64,000 bases of DNA, from positions 1 to 64,000 of the forward strand of contig DBMM01000071.1 in the NCBI GenBank assembly GCA_002298925.1, in the 5' to 3' direction. The DNA comes from Geobacter sp. UBA698 (GTDB taxonomy: Bacteria; Desulfobacterota; Desulfuromonadia; Geobacterales; Pseudopelobacteraceae). The position numbers and the translations under genes are program-made. The notes below the pieces were generated by a model. It was not told the origin of the DNA, ran no database searches, and saw only the letters and a list, made by a program, of their open reading frames with translations. Shown here one piece after another: positions 51,755 through 61,907 of this stretch; position 1 is the first letter of the stretch; each line of letters starts with the position of its first letter.

Positions 51755-54164
51755 TTCCCACTCCTCTCCGCCGCAACTGCCACTCCCGCACCAGCATGAC
51801 AGCGAACAGTGCGAATGATCCCAGCGTCAGGTACTTGCCGATCTTGAAGGGGAGCGGGTCAAATTTGAATTCCACATGGTGGTTTCCAGGTGTCAGATAT
51901 ACTCCGCGTAGGATGTGATTCACCGGGATTATTTCCGTGGATTTTCCGTCCACGGTTGCCTGCCATCCCTTGTAATACTTCTCGCCAATTACCAGCAAGC
52001 TGTTGACGGCGGATTTTACAGAGAGCTCGATCCGTTCTCCTTCATACCGGTTTACTATTACTTTACCAGGTGGGGATGATGTCTGTTGCCCGTAAGTTCC
52101 GAGCTGGAGCGGCGGCGGACTCTCAACCATGGCGATCTGGCGTGGGTTGAAGGCCGGGTTCTGAAGCAGCTGCAGTGTTTGCTGCTGGTTCTCAACTGCC
52201 AGTACCGAAGAAACGAGCCATGCCTTGGATAGTACATTCCTGTTTTCCAGGACAATCTCGCTTCCATCCGGGGAGGTGAATACCGGTACATACCGGCCAC
52301 CGAACTGCTGCTGTTCCTGGCGGTAGGCGTCGGAAGAAATCACCAAATAGCGTATATTCAGCATGTCGGGAACAACCGAGTTCAGATTGAAGCTGTTCAG
52401 GATCTCCTGCCAGCGAACCTGTTGGACAGGCATGGGGGTAAATAAAACCGGGATACGATGTGAGGCAAAATAGGCGGGATCCTGACTTAGCGGCAATACC
52501 CGGTACTGGTTTGACTGTCGCAAGAGGAACTCAACCGTCGGCGTCTTCATGCCTGTTGAACGTGTAGGAACATCGGTCAGGAGCATGAACTTGGCATTTA
52601 CCCGCCCAACATCCAGCAGCAGAATTGCCATGAGCGCCAGCGGCACCAACCTGCTGGGCAATAAGCCGCGGCCGCTTGTCAGTATGGCTGCCGCATACAA
52701 GGCTGACAATCCGGTCGCAATTCCGGTTTCAGAGATGATATTGCCCCAGCGTTGTTCAAGCAGATAGGCGCCTTGTTCGTAGCGGGTCGGTTGAGTGATC
52801 ATCTCCGATAACAGCGAGAGCCAGTGGGACTTGCCAAACTTCAACATCACCAGTAATAGCAGCAGGATGATTGGCAGGGCTGCTATCCCCGCCAGATATC
52901 TCCGGAATGTTGCCGAGGAACGCACCAGATCGTCCCTCAGTAGGTCCAATCCTCTTGCGGCCATGACTCCAAGCCCGATGACCGGAATGAACATCATCAT
53001 CTTGGGAACGCGGAAGCGGTTGATGCCGGGAAAGTAGTCAAACAGGAAATTGTAAACCGGGGTGTACTTTCCCATTGAGAAAACAATTCCACCGACGATG
53101 GCCAGAGTCGCCAAGAGCGTATATCGGTCGCGGCGGAAGATCAGCGGCAACGGCATGAGCAGCCAGGGAAGCAATCCGATATAGCTGGTGGTTTGGGTAA
53201 AGACCATCCGGCCCCAGTAATATGAGCGGATATTGGTCGGATTCTCTCCCCCCTCCTGGCGGGAAAATCCGAAAAACCCGGGGATAACAAAAGTTCCAAG
53301 CTCTTCGGGCGGCATCGACCATGACATGGCCTCTTCCCGCTCAAGCCCTCCTTTACCCTGATTGGCTCCTGACTGAGCTCCCCGATTGGTGTTGGTCGAC
53401 CAATTGGCGAGGGGAAACAGGTCAATTGCCACTGTGGAGAGGAAAAAAAAGAGAACTACCAGATTTAGTGCAAACAGCCGGGCGGCAGCTTGTTTTTCCC
53501 GCTCCTGGATAACAATGCCTATATAACTGCAGATCCCATAGGTGCCAGCGCAGAGACAGGTGTAATAGGCGATCTGCCAGTGAGTATAGAAAAACTGAAG
53601 CGCCAGAACAAAACCGGTAGCCATGAACCAGGTCACGCGACGTGTTAGCAGGCCGCGCTCGAGCATAAAAAATGCCCAGGGGGCAATACTGATGGTGGCG
53701 ATCTTCAGAACATGACCGGCATTGATCAGCGAAACCATCTCTGGCGCAAAAGCGAAGATGATGCCCCCCAACAAGGCTGCAACGCAGCTGGTGCCAATCG
53801 TGCGGCAGTAGGCGTATACGCCGGCGGCACCGATGAAATAGTGGAGCACGATAAACCAGGCCACACTCGCCGGGGGCTGGATGAAATGGTAGAGCAGCTT
53901 CTGCCAGACCAGAAACTGACTGCCGAGTCCGCCCCCTTCCAGGGTATTGCCGCTATTGCTGTAAATATCCCAGTTTGCCGTCAGATTGAGATGGAATACG
54001 TCCGCAAATGGTAGACCGGAGATATTCAGCACTGTCCAGTAGTATTCATTGATGATGTCTGGTGCCCGGATAATCTTGTGGGTGAACAGGATCTTGGCGA
54101 AAAACAGAATCATGATGCCCAGCAGCGTTGCCAGCATCAGTATATTTTTTCTCCGATCGGTCAT
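51744..54164 (-). CDS. YfhO-family membrane glycosyltransferase-like protein
   Basis: The product has 806 residues from ATG 54164, with AGGGAG 5 bases upstream; the frame is open to 54275. About twelve membrane segments cover residues 10-560, followed by a periplasmic beta domain (NRYEGERIELSVKSAVNSLLVIGEKYYKGWQATVDGKSTEIIPVNHILRGVYL is its typical YfhO end) and a last helix. YfhO proteins are GT-C-fold enzymes taking part in envelope sugar modification. It is the downstream end of the surface-polysaccharide cluster. Confidence 0.85.
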   Translation of the reverse strand: MTDRRKNILMLATLLGIMILFFAKILFTHKIIRAPDIINEYYWTVLNISGLPFADVFHLNLTANWDIYSNSGNTLEGGGLGSQFLVWQKLLYHFIQPPASVAWFIVLHYFIGAAGVYAYCRTIGTSCVAALLGGIIFAFAPEMVSLINAGHVLKIATISIAPWAFFMLERGLLTRRVTWFMATGFVLALQFFYTHWQIAYYTCLCAGTYGICSYIGIVIQEREKQAAARLFALNLVVLFFFLSTVAIDLFPLANWSTNTNRGAQSGANQGKGGLEREEAMSWSMPPEELGTFVIPGFFGFSRQEGGENPTNIRSYYWGRMVFTQTTSYIGLLPWLLMPLPLIFRRDRYTLLATLAIVGGIVFSMGKYTPVYNFLFDYFPGINRFRVPKMMMFIPVIGLGVMAARGLDLLRDDLVRSSATFRRYLAGIAALPIILLLLLVMLKFGKSHWLSLLSEMITQPTRYEQGAYLLEQRWGNIISETGIATGLSALYAAAILTSGRGLLPSRLVPLALMAILLLDVGRVNAKFMLLTDVPTRSTGMKTPTVEFLLRQSNQYRVLPLSQDPAYFASHRIPVLFTPMPVQQVRWQEILNSFNLNSVVPDMLNIRYLVISSDAYRQEQQQFGGRYVPVFTSPDGSEIVLENRNVLSKAWLVSSVLAVENQQQTLQLLQNPAFNPRQIAMVESPPPLQLGTYGQQTSSPPGKVIVNRYEGERIELSVKSAVNSLLVIGEKYYKGWQATVDGKSTEIIPVNHILRGVYLTPGNHHVEFKFDPLPFKIGKYLTLGSFALFAVMLVREWQLRRRGVGSEG

Positions 54165-54189
54165 GCCAGCTCCCTTTGACGTGTATCGT

Positions 54190-55308
54190 TCATATATCGT
54201 GTTGCCTGGCCTTGGTGTAAATCTGAAGGGTTTCCCGGGCTGCCGCTTCCCAAGAGAAAAGCCGGGCGCGCGCAATTCCAGCTTCGCGCATTCTGGCAGC
54301 CAGCAGCGGGTCGGTCAATACCTGCTCCAGCGCCGCTGCAACTCGTTCGATGTCGGTCGGAGGAACCGTGATTCCGGCTTCTCCAACGACTTCAGGCAGT
54401 GAGGTGGTGTTTGACGTGACAACCGGCACGCCGCAGGCCATCGCCTCCAGTGGCGGCAAGCCGAACCCTTCGAACAGAGACAGATAGGCGAAGCACCGGG
54501 CTCCATCGTAAAGGTAAGGCAGTTCTTCGTCCGGAACGAAGCCGGTAAAGATGATTTCCTCTGTCAGGGAGAGCTCCTGTATCCGCTTAAAGAACCTTTC
54601 ATAGAGCCAGCCCTTGCGGCCGACGATCACCAGCTTGTGGCTGACTCTGCCGCTTTTCTTTACCAGTGCAAAACCCTCGATCAGGGTGTCAAGATTCTTG
54701 CGCGGCTGGATCGTCCCGACATAGAGCAGGTATTCTTCAGGCAGGCCGTATTTGCGGTGGATATTTTCCCCGGTTGTCCGGTCCCGCGGCTTTAGCATGC
54801 GTGGGTCAAACCCGAGCATGATTGCCCTGACCTTATCCGCCGGACAGCCGAAATCAGTCAGAATTTCCTGGCGGGCATGTTCCGAATCGGTGATGATGTA
54901 GCTGCTGCGGCGAGCAGCTATGGGTATCTGCAGCCGCCAGTACATCTGTGCCGCAAATTTCTCCGTCTCCGGATGTTTGATGGGGATCAGGTCGTGGAGG
55001 GTTACCACCACCGGACAGGGGGAAAAATAGGGAATGGCGCTCTTGGGGCAGTGGAGCAGATCGACTTTTTCCCGGCGACAGGCGAGCGGCAGCAGCACAT
55101 GCTCCCGCCAGAGCCGGGCCAGCGGATTTTTACCCGGCAGCACGATTTCCCTGGCCTGCGGGAACCGGCCGAGATGAACCGGGTCGTTGTAGAAGATCAC
55201 GTACGTATTCTCTCGGTCGACCCGCAGCAGTGCGTCAACCAGGCCAAGGACATAGGTGCGCGGTCCACCCTGGGTAGAAATGGTTGAGGCGTCAATGGCA
55301 ATCCGCAT
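54190..55308 (-). CDS. GT4-family glycosyltransferase
   Basis: The product has 372 residues. AAGGAGGGG lies 10 bases upstream. The GT-B fold shows GGPRTYVLGLVDAL, YLLYVGTIQPRKNLDTLIEGF, and the donor-binding E-x7-E stretch SLFEGFGLPPLEAMACGVPVV. It is most like mannosyl- and rhamnosyltransferases of O-antigen synthesis. It overlaps the GT2 gene by 17 bases. Confidence 0.93.
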   Translation of the reverse strand: MRIAIDASTISTQGGPRTYVLGLVDALLRVDRENTYVIFYNDPVHLGRFPQAREIVLPGKNPLARLWREHVLLPLACRREKVDLLHCPKSAIPYFSPCPVVVTLHDLIPIKHPETEKFAAQMYWRLQIPIAARRSSYIITDSEHARQEILTDFGCPADKVRAIMLGFDPRMLKPRDRTTGENIHRKYGLPEEYLLYVGTIQPRKNLDTLIEGFALVKKSGRVSHKLVIVGRKGWLYERFFKRIQELSLTEEIIFTGFVPDEELPYLYDGARCFAYLSLFEGFGLPPLEAMACGVPVVTSNTTSLPEVVGEAGITVPPTDIERVAAALEQVLTDPLLAARMREAGIARARLFSWEAAARETLQIYTKARQHDI

Positions 55309-56113
55309 CTGCTTGCTTCCCCTCCTTCTTGCCTCGGAATTTGGGGTGCAGCTTTATCAGCCCATGAAGCCCCAAATGTCGCAACAAATTCTTTATGCTG
55401 CCCATGGCCATTCGCCAACAGAACCAGAAAGCGGCCCGCCAGCGAGGATAGCCGCGGCGGGTCGTAACAGCAAAGACTTCCTGGCGTGCCGCCAGGAAGC
55501 GTTCATCGCTTGCTCCGCCATACCGCATGTGAGCCAGGACCAGCGGCAGATAGCAGAAACGGCATCCGGCCAGATAAAGCCGCAACACCAGCTCGTAATC
55601 CATGGCAATTTTCAGGTTTTTGTCGAACAGGCCGACCCGCTCGTAGGCCACTTTGCTGACAAAGGTGGCAGGATGGTTCAAGGGCATTTCGTACCAGACC
55701 CGTTCATCGAGCGGCGCCGGCACCAGTCTGAAGAGTGGTCGCTTCCCCTGGCAGCGGAGCATATCGCCATGAACCACATCACAGCGCGGATCGGCTGCAA
55801 ATGCACTGGCCACCGCTGTGAGGGTCCCCGGCGTGTAGCTGTCGTCCGAATTGAGGATGCCGATGATCTCTCCGCGAGCCATTCTGATCCCCTTGTTGAA
55901 GGCATCGGCGATTCCATCGTCAGGCTCTGAAATCCACCTGATGCGGGGATCAAGAGCTGCATGGCGGCTGATGATGTCGAGAGTGCCGTCAGTGGAGCCG
56001 CCATCGATAAACAGATACTCCAGCTGCTGAAAATCCTGGGAAAGGACGCTGGCGATGGTTTCTTCCAGGTATTCCCGGCTGTTGAAGGTGACGGTTATGA
56101 TGGAAAACGTCAT
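55292..56113 (-). CDS. GT2-family glycosyltransferase
   Basis: The product has 273 residues. The GT-A signs are SIITVTFNSREYLEETIASVLSQDF, FIDGGSTDGTLDII, GIADAFNKGIRMARGEIIGILNSDDSYTPG (D-D as metal motif). It resembles WcaA-type sugar transferases. Its start overlaps the end of the next upstream GT4 gene by 4 bases. Confidence 0.92.
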   Translation of the reverse strand: MTFSIITVTFNSREYLEETIASVLSQDFQQLEYLFIDGGSTDGTLDIISRHAALDPRIRWISEPDDGIADAFNKGIRMARGEIIGILNSDDSYTPGTLTAVASAFAADPRCDVVHGDMLRCQGKRPLFRLVPAPLDERVWYEMPLNHPATFVSKVAYERVGLFDKNLKIAMDYELVLRLYLAGCRFCYLPLVLAHMRYGGASDERFLAARQEVFAVTTRRGYPRWRAAFWFCWRMAMGSIKNLLRHLGLHGLIKLHPKFRGKKEGKQADADCH

Positions 56114-57267
56114 CGGCTGTCACCCATCCGGTTGTATACCTGAAGCGTTCGCCGTGCCGTTTCGTCCCAGGTAAAATGTTTCGCACGACCCAGACCTCTG
56201 ATCCGCATCTCCTGAAGGCGGGCGTCATCATTCCATAGCGCCCGGATCCTATCGGCAATATCCTCGGCGGAACGGGGATCGAACAGCACCCCGGCATCAC
56301 CGACTACCTCGGGAAGTGAGGTCGCATCGGCGCAGATGACCGGGCAACCACAGGCCATTGCTTCCACCAGGGGGATGCCGAACCCCTCGAATAACGACGG
56401 GAAAACCATCACTCTGGCAAGATTGTACAGAAAGGGAAGCTCATCTGCGGAAAGATAACCGAGAACCCTCACCATCTCCCTGAGCCCGAGACGGTCGATC
56501 TCCGTCAGGATTTCCCCATGGGACTGCATGGCAATACCGGTCAAGAGCAGTTCTCCGTCAAAACGGTGCCTCTCTTTGAGAATCTTCATGGCCGCCAGCA
56601 GGTTTTTATGGTTCTTGTGCGGCCAGGTGGCTGCCGGATAGTACAGAAAAGGGCGGCGCAGACCGTACTTCTCCCGGAAACGACCCAGGGCAGACTGATC
56701 ATCCAGCAGCCGGTATTGGGGGCCGTAACCGGTATGAATGACCTCGATCTTCTCGACTGGCACGCCGTAACGCTCAACGAGGCAGTCGCGGGTAAAGCCG
56801 GCGCTGACGATGATCTGCTTTGCTTCTAGGGCCGAAGCCTGGTAACTGCGGCGGCGCCTCTGGATATCCAACCGATCGAAAAACTCCGGGAAAAACTCGT
56901 GCTGCATGTCCCAGAAAGTCAGTAGCGACGGTATACCTGTGCCGAGCGGAGTCAGAACCGTAAAGGGGTGATGGATGAAATCAACCCCCAGGTTTCGCAT
57001 CTCCCTGGCGAGAATGTCCACCTTGATGCTGTTGCGGAGTAGGCCGCGAACAAACCACTTCCAGGAGGGGCGCGCATAATTCACATAACGCACCCGGACC
57101 CGGTCGCTCTCCAGTGGAAACTCGGCTGCGTAGCGCCTGTCACAGAGAAGCGTGTAGCGGTTGCCATCGTCAAGGCGCTGAAGGTAGTGGAGAAGATTCC
57201 GGAAATAGGTTTCCATGCCGCCGATTTTTCCCGGCACGAAACTGATGGCATTGAGGCCGATGTTCAT
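56110..57267 (-). CDS. GT4-family glycosyltransferase
   Basis: The product has 385 residues. The GT-B fold has GKIGGMETYFRNLLHYL at the N-terminus, FLYYPAATWPHKNHKNLLAAM at the domain junction and PSLFEGFGIPLVEAMACGCPVICADATSLPEV at the donor site. Its position directly after gmd suggests a GDP-sugar (mannose, rhamnose or fucose) donor; this is inference. Confidence 0.92.
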   Translation of the reverse strand: MNIGLNAISFVPGKIGGMETYFRNLLHYLQRLDDGNRYTLLCDRRYAAEFPLESDRVRVRYVNYARPSWKWFVRGLLRNSIKVDILAREMRNLGVDFIHHPFTVLTPLGTGIPSLLTFWDMQHEFFPEFFDRLDIQRRRRSYQASALEAKQIIVSAGFTRDCLVERYGVPVEKIEVIHTGYGPQYRLLDDQSALGRFREKYGLRRPFLYYPAATWPHKNHKNLLAAMKILKERHRFDGELLLTGIAMQSHGEILTEIDRLGLREMVRVLGYLSADELPFLYNLARVMVFPSLFEGFGIPLVEAMACGCPVICADATSLPEVVGDAGVLFDPRSAEDIADRIRALWNDDARLQEMRIRGLGRAKHFTWDETARRTLQVYNRMGDSR

Positions 57268-58256
57268 TCTGCCTGTTGTTCCCGTTGATTGCTGTACCTG
57301 GCTAACTCGGCATCAACCATGGAACGGATGATCTCGGCAAATGGCACGGTTCGCTCCCAACCGAGTGTCTTGACGATCTTGGCAGGATTGCCGCAAAGCT
57401 GTACCTTCTCCGTTGGCCGGAAAAACTGGGGGTCAACGCGAACATGGTTCCGGTAGTCGAGATCCAGAGAAGAAAAAACCAGCTCGACGAATTCCCGCAC
57501 GCTGTGTGTCTCACCGGTTGCCACGACAAAATCGTCAGGAAATTCCCCCTGCAGCATCATCCACATGGCCTTCACGTAATCGGGAGCATAGCCCCAGTCC
57601 CGATAGGCATCCAGATTTCCCAGGGAGAGCGTTTTCTGCAGACCAAGCTTGATCTTGACCGCTGATGAAACGATTTTTCTCGTTACAAATTCGTACCCCC
57701 GGCGGGCTGATTCATGGTTGTAGAGAATTCCGGTACAGGCGAAGAGGCCGTACTGCTCCCGGTAGTTTCTGACCAGATGATAGCTGGCCATCTTGGAGAT
57801 ACCGTAAATCGAGCGGGGATTGAACGGCGTCGACTCATCCTGGGGTGATGCCGCGACGTTGCCGAACATTTCGCTGGTGCCGGCAAAATAGATCCGGCAA
57901 GCGGGGGCGAACTCCCGCAGCGCCGCCAGCAGATAGTGGGTGTTGTTGACATTGTTATTGAGGATCGATATCTCATCTTCGAAGGAATAGCTGACGAAAC
58001 TGGACGCTGCCAGGTGGTAACATTCGTCCGGCACCAGATCCTTGACGATCTTGATCATGGAAAGAACGTTGTCCAGTGAGGCGACGTGAAGCTGTATCCG
58101 ATCGAGAATGTGATAGATGTTCTTGAGCTTGTGCTGTGTGTCTTCGATGGCGATCCGCCGGACGATGCCATGCACTTCGTACCCCTTTTCCAGGAGCAGT
58201 TCGGCCAGATAGGAGCCGTCTTGTCCGGCAATGCCGGTGATAAGTGCTGTTTTCAT
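57264..58256 (-). CDS. gmd: GDP-mannose 4,6-dehydratase
   Basis: The product has 330 residues. It converts GDP-mannose to GDP-4-keto-6-deoxymannose. TGIAGQDGSYLAELLLEKGYEVHG is the NADP-binding start (residues 7-30), FAGTSEMFG holds the catalytic Thr/Ser-Glu (127-129), and RSIYGISK gives Y151 and K155. TRKIVSSAVKIKLG and DWGYAPDYVKAMW also match. No rmd or fcl follows here, so the reductase producing GDP-rhamnose or GDP-fucose must lie elsewhere. It overlaps the GT4 gene by 4 bases. Confidence 0.95.
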   Translation of the reverse strand: MKTALITGIAGQDGSYLAELLLEKGYEVHGIVRRIAIEDTQHKLKNIYHILDRIQLHVASLDNVLSMIKIVKDLVPDECYHLAASSFVSYSFEDEISILNNNVNNTHYLLAALREFAPACRIYFAGTSEMFGNVAASPQDESTPFNPRSIYGISKMASYHLVRNYREQYGLFACTGILYNHESARRGYEFVTRKIVSSAVKIKLGLQKTLSLGNLDAYRDWGYAPDYVKAMWMMLQGEFPDDFVVATGETHSVREFVELVFSSLDLDYRNHVRVDPQFFRPTEKVQLCGNPAKIVKTLGWERTVPFAEIIRSMVDAELARYSNQREQQAE

Positions 58257-58259
58257 GAA

Positions 58260-59051
58260 TTATTTCCCTCCATCGAGAACAGAGCCCGAGGCAGTATTAT
58301 AGTCCTGCGAAACCAACGATCCCCGTTCGACAAACGGTGCAATCAATCGAGCAGTCTTGTAGTGTGCCAGACAGAAGAAGAGTGGAGACAGGATTCGTTT
58401 TTCGGTGAAAAGGTGCATCGATTTACCGTTGGTATAGAAGTAGAGGCCTGCCCGCTTTGCCAGCAGCGAGAGCGCTCGTCTGGTGTAGAAGGCAATGTGC
58501 TGTCCGTGCTCCAGACCGTAGTACCACCACTCTCCGGGACGTGGAGTTGGTTCAGGCAGCAGTTGAGTGGTGAAGAGAATATTACGGGAATAGGCAAGCA
58601 TCCTCTCCAGTTCCTCAAAAGGAGCGGTCAGGTGCTCGAAGACCTCGAAAGCGGTCAGCAGTTTGACCGTTTCCATTCCAGGCTCTGAAGCTGCGAATCC
58701 GCGGGCGAAGATGTTTTCGCAATATTTGTCGTACCATCTGAAGTTAAAACCGCTGTCCCGCATCAGTCTGACAAACAGGCCATAACCGCCGGCATAGTCG
58801 ACAAAACAGCCGGAATGGCCAAAGAAGGTGGTGATAACTACTCTGGCTATCGAGGCCAGTTGAATATTTCTTTTGACAAGCCCTGTATCACTGCCGGTAA
58901 TGGCGCAAGCATATGCTTCTTCAAGCCAGTAGGGTTCCTCTGTGCGGATAAACCCACACTGAGGGCATTGGAAGTAAGCAGCATCAAACTTTCCGAGAAT
59001 GGTAGCTGAAGCTATTGTTCTGGTTGGCACATTACAGATAGGGCACAGCAT
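58260..59051 (-). CDS. Class I methyltransferase with N-terminal zinc-ribbon-like cysteines
   Basis: The product has 263 residues. GAGG lies 4 bases upstream. C-x2-C (CPIC) and C-x2-C (CPQC) near the N-terminus form a likely zinc ribbon. The SAM-binding loop is FVDYAGGYGLFVRLM, and LLTAFEVFEHL matches the post-II motif of sugar or lipid methyltransferases. It resembles NDP-sugar C-methyltransferase-like proteins, with a methyltransferase_11/23-type core. It lies 3 bases upstream of gmd. Confidence 0.8.
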   Translation of the reverse strand: MLCPICNVPTRTIASATILGKFDAAYFQCPQCGFIRTEEPYWLEEAYACAITGSDTGLVKRNIQLASIARVVITTFFGHSGCFVDYAGGYGLFVRLMRDSGFNFRWYDKYCENIFARGFAASEPGMETVKLLTAFEVFEHLTAPFEELERMLAYSRNILFTTQLLPEPTPRPGEWWYYGLEHGQHIAFYTRRALSLLAKRAGLYFYTNGKSMHLFTEKRILSPLFFCLAHYKTARLIAPFVERGSLVSQDYNTASGSVLDGGK

Positions 59052-59061
59052 AAAACCTCAA

Positions 59062-59910
59062 TCACAAGGGGTAAAGACTGGTCCGTGAAAAGAACTGCTT
59101 TCTGAGTAGATACTTTTTCAGGACATCAGGGAGCAGTTGCTTGGCTAGAATCGTCAGGCTGGAGTTTTTTCGCTCAGCCCGCAGGGGGTGATCGAGCGGC
59201 AACTCAAATACACTCTGGTTCGGCATGACTATTTCATCAAGCTGATGCTGCTTTCGGGCAGCAAAAAAAACCTGGGCTGGAATCCCCCAGAAGTCACCCG
59301 GCAGCGGTTTGTCTTGGTCAAAGTCGAAGTACCAGGATTTAAGTCCGATACGTAGTTCGATCTTGATGTCAATCTCGTCAAAACCGTTTTTTCCGTAAAA
59401 AGCGGCAAACAGGTCCGGCGAAAATTGGTAAAACCCGTGGCCGGCAAAACCGGACATTGGCAGGATATGAATCACCCGTCCACCGATCCTGAGTGCCCGC
59501 ACCGCATTTCCCAATACCTCCAGAACATTGAAGCAGTGCTCGGCGGTGCCGGAGTCAAAAACCAAGTCGTAGCTGTTCCAGAGCTCTCTTGGTAACGGTA
59601 TATTCAAATCTGCAATGATGGCTGGATGCTCATCGGGAAACAGATCGAGCGTATCGACTTGCTCATAGCCAAGCATTTTAAAGAGCGTTGTGACATGTAC
59701 GGTGGTACCGAACTGCGTAATGGAATCGAGCATGATTTCATTGTTGCTCAGACTGCGTACTGGATAGCGCTCAGCCGCCAGGTGCTGGACAACCTCATCA
59801 TAGGTCCCCTGTACACCCAGGACCGAGTAGATAAGAGCCGACTGACCGGCTATATTCTTTCCGCGTAACGACTTTGCTACCAGTCTGATGTTCGACGCCG
59901 TAATACCCAT
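59062..59910 (-). CDS. Class I SAM-dependent methyltransferase-like protein
   Basis: The product has 282 residues from ATG 59910 (AAGGA 7 bases upstream); the frame is open to 60000. Expected elements are present but relaxed: MLGYEQVDTLDLFPDEHPAIIADLN, LVFDSGTAEHCFNVLEVLGNAVRALRIGGRVIHILPMSGF. The glycine-rich SAM loop is not clear, so activity is uncertain. It sits within the polysaccharide cluster. Confidence 0.65.
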   Translation of the reverse strand: MGITASNIRLVAKSLRGKNIAGQSALIYSVLGVQGTYDEVVQHLAAERYPVRSLSNNEIMLDSITQFGTTVHVTTLFKMLGYEQVDTLDLFPDEHPAIIADLNIPLPRELWNSYDLVFDSGTAEHCFNVLEVLGNAVRALRIGGRVIHILPMSGFAGHGFYQFSPDLFAAFYGKNGFDEIDIKIELRIGLKSWYFDFDQDKPLPGDFWGIPAQVFFAARKQHQLDEIVMPNQSVFELPLDHPLRAERKNSSLTILAKQLLPDVLKKYLLRKQFFSRTSLYPL

Positions 59911-59923
59911 TGTCCCATCCTTT

Positions 59924-60979
59924 TCATTCCCAGCAGGAGTTGATGATATCGGTGATGTACCGGTTTCCTGTTGCTGGGTTTGTGGTAAATGCGGCCTCAT
60001 AAATCGCTCGCCGGCTTATCCGTCGATTAAGTATATCCATGAATTTTCCGGCTGCTGACAAGAAACCGGAAGTACGTCGTCCGGGACCAGCCGGCCTTAG
60101 CCGTGCTGCCACATTGTTCAGACCGACATTGGAAAATTGTCGCCAAGTCCGACAGTATTTCGCAAAATCAGTTTGAAAATGGTAAAAAGCAACCTGCTTA
60201 TTACCCACATAGGCATGGCCGTTACATTCCAAAATCTGTTGCGTCTCCCCAATGGCCTGCTCCGCATGCCATTCCCCAGGCAGCAGAGGGTTCTGGATCC
60301 AGTAATACGCAGATTTAAATATTTCAGCTGAAGTTGCCTGGGGTAATCGTCCGGCGGCGATCAGATATTCCAGCATGTCCTGGTCTTCAAAACGGTCAGG
60401 CCCATAGGCACAGACATTACAGTATTCACGGTCTGGCCGTCTGGGATTATTTTTTTCGTCAAGTGCCGCAGTCACATATGTGGAACGATCTGTAAAAAAT
60501 CTGCTTAACTCCTCTTCCCATACTTCGAACCACGACATATCAGTGATAGTGGTCCAGGCTGGACATCCCTGCAGCATGAATGTTTTGCCGGACACATCCT
60601 CGTAGAGTTTGTTTGGGTCGGCCATAAGAACCACATCCCCATCGAGATGAACAACGCTCTCCGTGTTTCGCGTTCTAGCTACCTCCTTCAAAACATTCCA
60701 GCGAAGGAACCAGTAACGGGAAGTGGTAGAAAGTTTCAGACTTTCTGGATAGCGCCCTACAATCTTATTAATCATGGAGGCACAATCAATAACAGTGTAT
60801 CCAATGTCGGTTAACCGATGTTGATAGTCAGCCGTGAGAAGCTCCAATCCCTCTAAAAAGCAAAGTGTTATCGGATTATTCCAGCCATTGTGCCGAAGAT
60901 GTTCCCCATGCCAGAGAACAGGGACTACCCGTTCAAAATAATTATCCCCTCCGGTTGTCCACATGAATTGACAGATCAT
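59924..60979 (-). CDS. Glycosyltransferase-like protein with DGD motif
   Basis: The product has 351 residues. No strong family match was recognised. SVVHLDGDVVLMADPNKLYED looks like the D-x-D metal site and strand of GT-A enzymes such as family GT8, and WFLRWNVLKEVAR precedes it as in those proteins. It overlaps its upstream neighbour by 4 bases and lies within the sugar cluster, which supports a transferase role. Confidence 0.6.
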   Translation of the reverse strand: MICQFMWTTGGDNYFERVVPVLWHGEHLRHNGWNNPITLCFLEGLELLTADYQHRLTDIGYTVIDCASMINKIVGRYPESLKLSTTSRYWFLRWNVLKEVARTRNTESVVHLDGDVVLMADPNKLYEDVSGKTFMLQGCPAWTTITDMSWFEVWEEELSRFFTDRSTYVTAALDEKNNPRRPDREYCNVCAYGPDRFEDQDMLEYLIAAGRLPQATSAEIFKSAYYWIQNPLLPGEWHAEQAIGETQQILECNGHAYVGNKQVAFYHFQTDFAKYCRTWRQFSNVGLNNVAARLRPAGPGRRTSGFLSAAGKFMDILNRRISRRAIYEAAFTTNPATGNRYITDIINSCWE

Positions 60980-61905
60980 GCTTGTCCAGACGTTCTTAAA
61001 AACCGTTTTCGCAATGCGTAATAAATCTTTCGCAAGCTACCAGTGATGGTCGGTTTCATCATTTTTCTGAACAATGCATTATCAAAACAATAGTTTGGGT
61101 GTACCTGCGGCGCATGGCTGAAATTATTCAAATCGAGCTCGTTAACCGGAAGCAGGTTGTATGTCAGATCACCGGAAGTGTGAGTGCCAGCCAGTCCGAT
61201 ATTCGAAATCAGGTTCACCCGCGGAACAGCACTCAGACCGTTGTTAAATAAACAACTGTAAACCCATTGGATATCCCAGGTATTTATCCGGTTCTGGTAA
61301 CAATTGTCCATCATGGCAGAAACATACCGCCACATATAAGGCTGAGAATAAAGTGCCTTGATTTGCCGCTCCTGACGCAAGCGCGGCCACTGTTGCATTG
61401 ACAAATCATAGTGCTGCCAGGCCCGTCGCCAGGTCGCCCACCCCCAAATTGGGAAGTAGCGTGAGAAGCAGTAGCTTTCTTTGAGCTCAGGCGTTTCAAG
61501 CAGAAAGTTTGAGCCGGCAACCATCATAACCCGCTCATCATCCCGGTAATATTCAAGGAGTTTCTCGCAGAACGGAAAGAAGCTTGAGTTGGGCAGGCAG
61601 TCGTCTTCTAGAATAATGGCTTCCTCAACCTGGGCAAATACCCAGTCGAGGCCGCTCGACACGCGCTGTTTGCAGCCTAGATTGATGTCGGAATAGTTTT
61701 TCAATACCCGGCAAGGCCAATCAACGTGATCGACAATGGCCCGAACTTGGGCACACCTTTGCCCTTCATCAGGTAGACCAGAGCGCGGGCCGTCAGCCAC
61801 CACCAGCAACATTTCTGGCTGAGTCTGACGGATGGCCGCAAAGACCTGCTCCGTGGTATCGGGGCGGTTGAATACCAAAAAAGCAACGGGAGTCTTCAAG
61901 CCCAT
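60976..61905 (-). CDS. GT2-like glycosyltransferase (HlpA-like group)
   Basis: The product has 309 residues from ATG 61905 (TTG 61911 is the alternative). It begins PVAFLVFNRPDTTEQVFAAIRQ, has ILEDDCLPNSSFFPFCEKLLEYY as the acidic metal motif and WGWATWRRAW further on. This pattern occurs in GT-A proteins often labelled hemolytic protein HlpA-like in O-antigen clusters. Sugar and acceptor are unknown. Confidence 0.8.
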   Translation of the reverse strand: MGLKTPVAFLVFNRPDTTEQVFAAIRQTQPEMLLVVADGPRSGLPDEGQRCAQVRAIVDHVDWPCRVLKNYSDINLGCKQRVSSGLDWVFAQVEEAIILEDDCLPNSSFFPFCEKLLEYYRDDERVMMVAGSNFLLETPELKESYCFSRYFPIWGWATWRRAWQHYDLSMQQWPRLRQERQIKALYSQPYMWRYVSAMMDNCYQNRINTWDIQWVYSCLFNNGLSAVPRVNLISNIGLAGTHTSGDLTYNLLPVNELDLNNFSHAPQVHPNYCFDNALFRKMMKPTITGSLRKIYYALRKRFLRTSGQA

Positions 61906-61907
61906 GA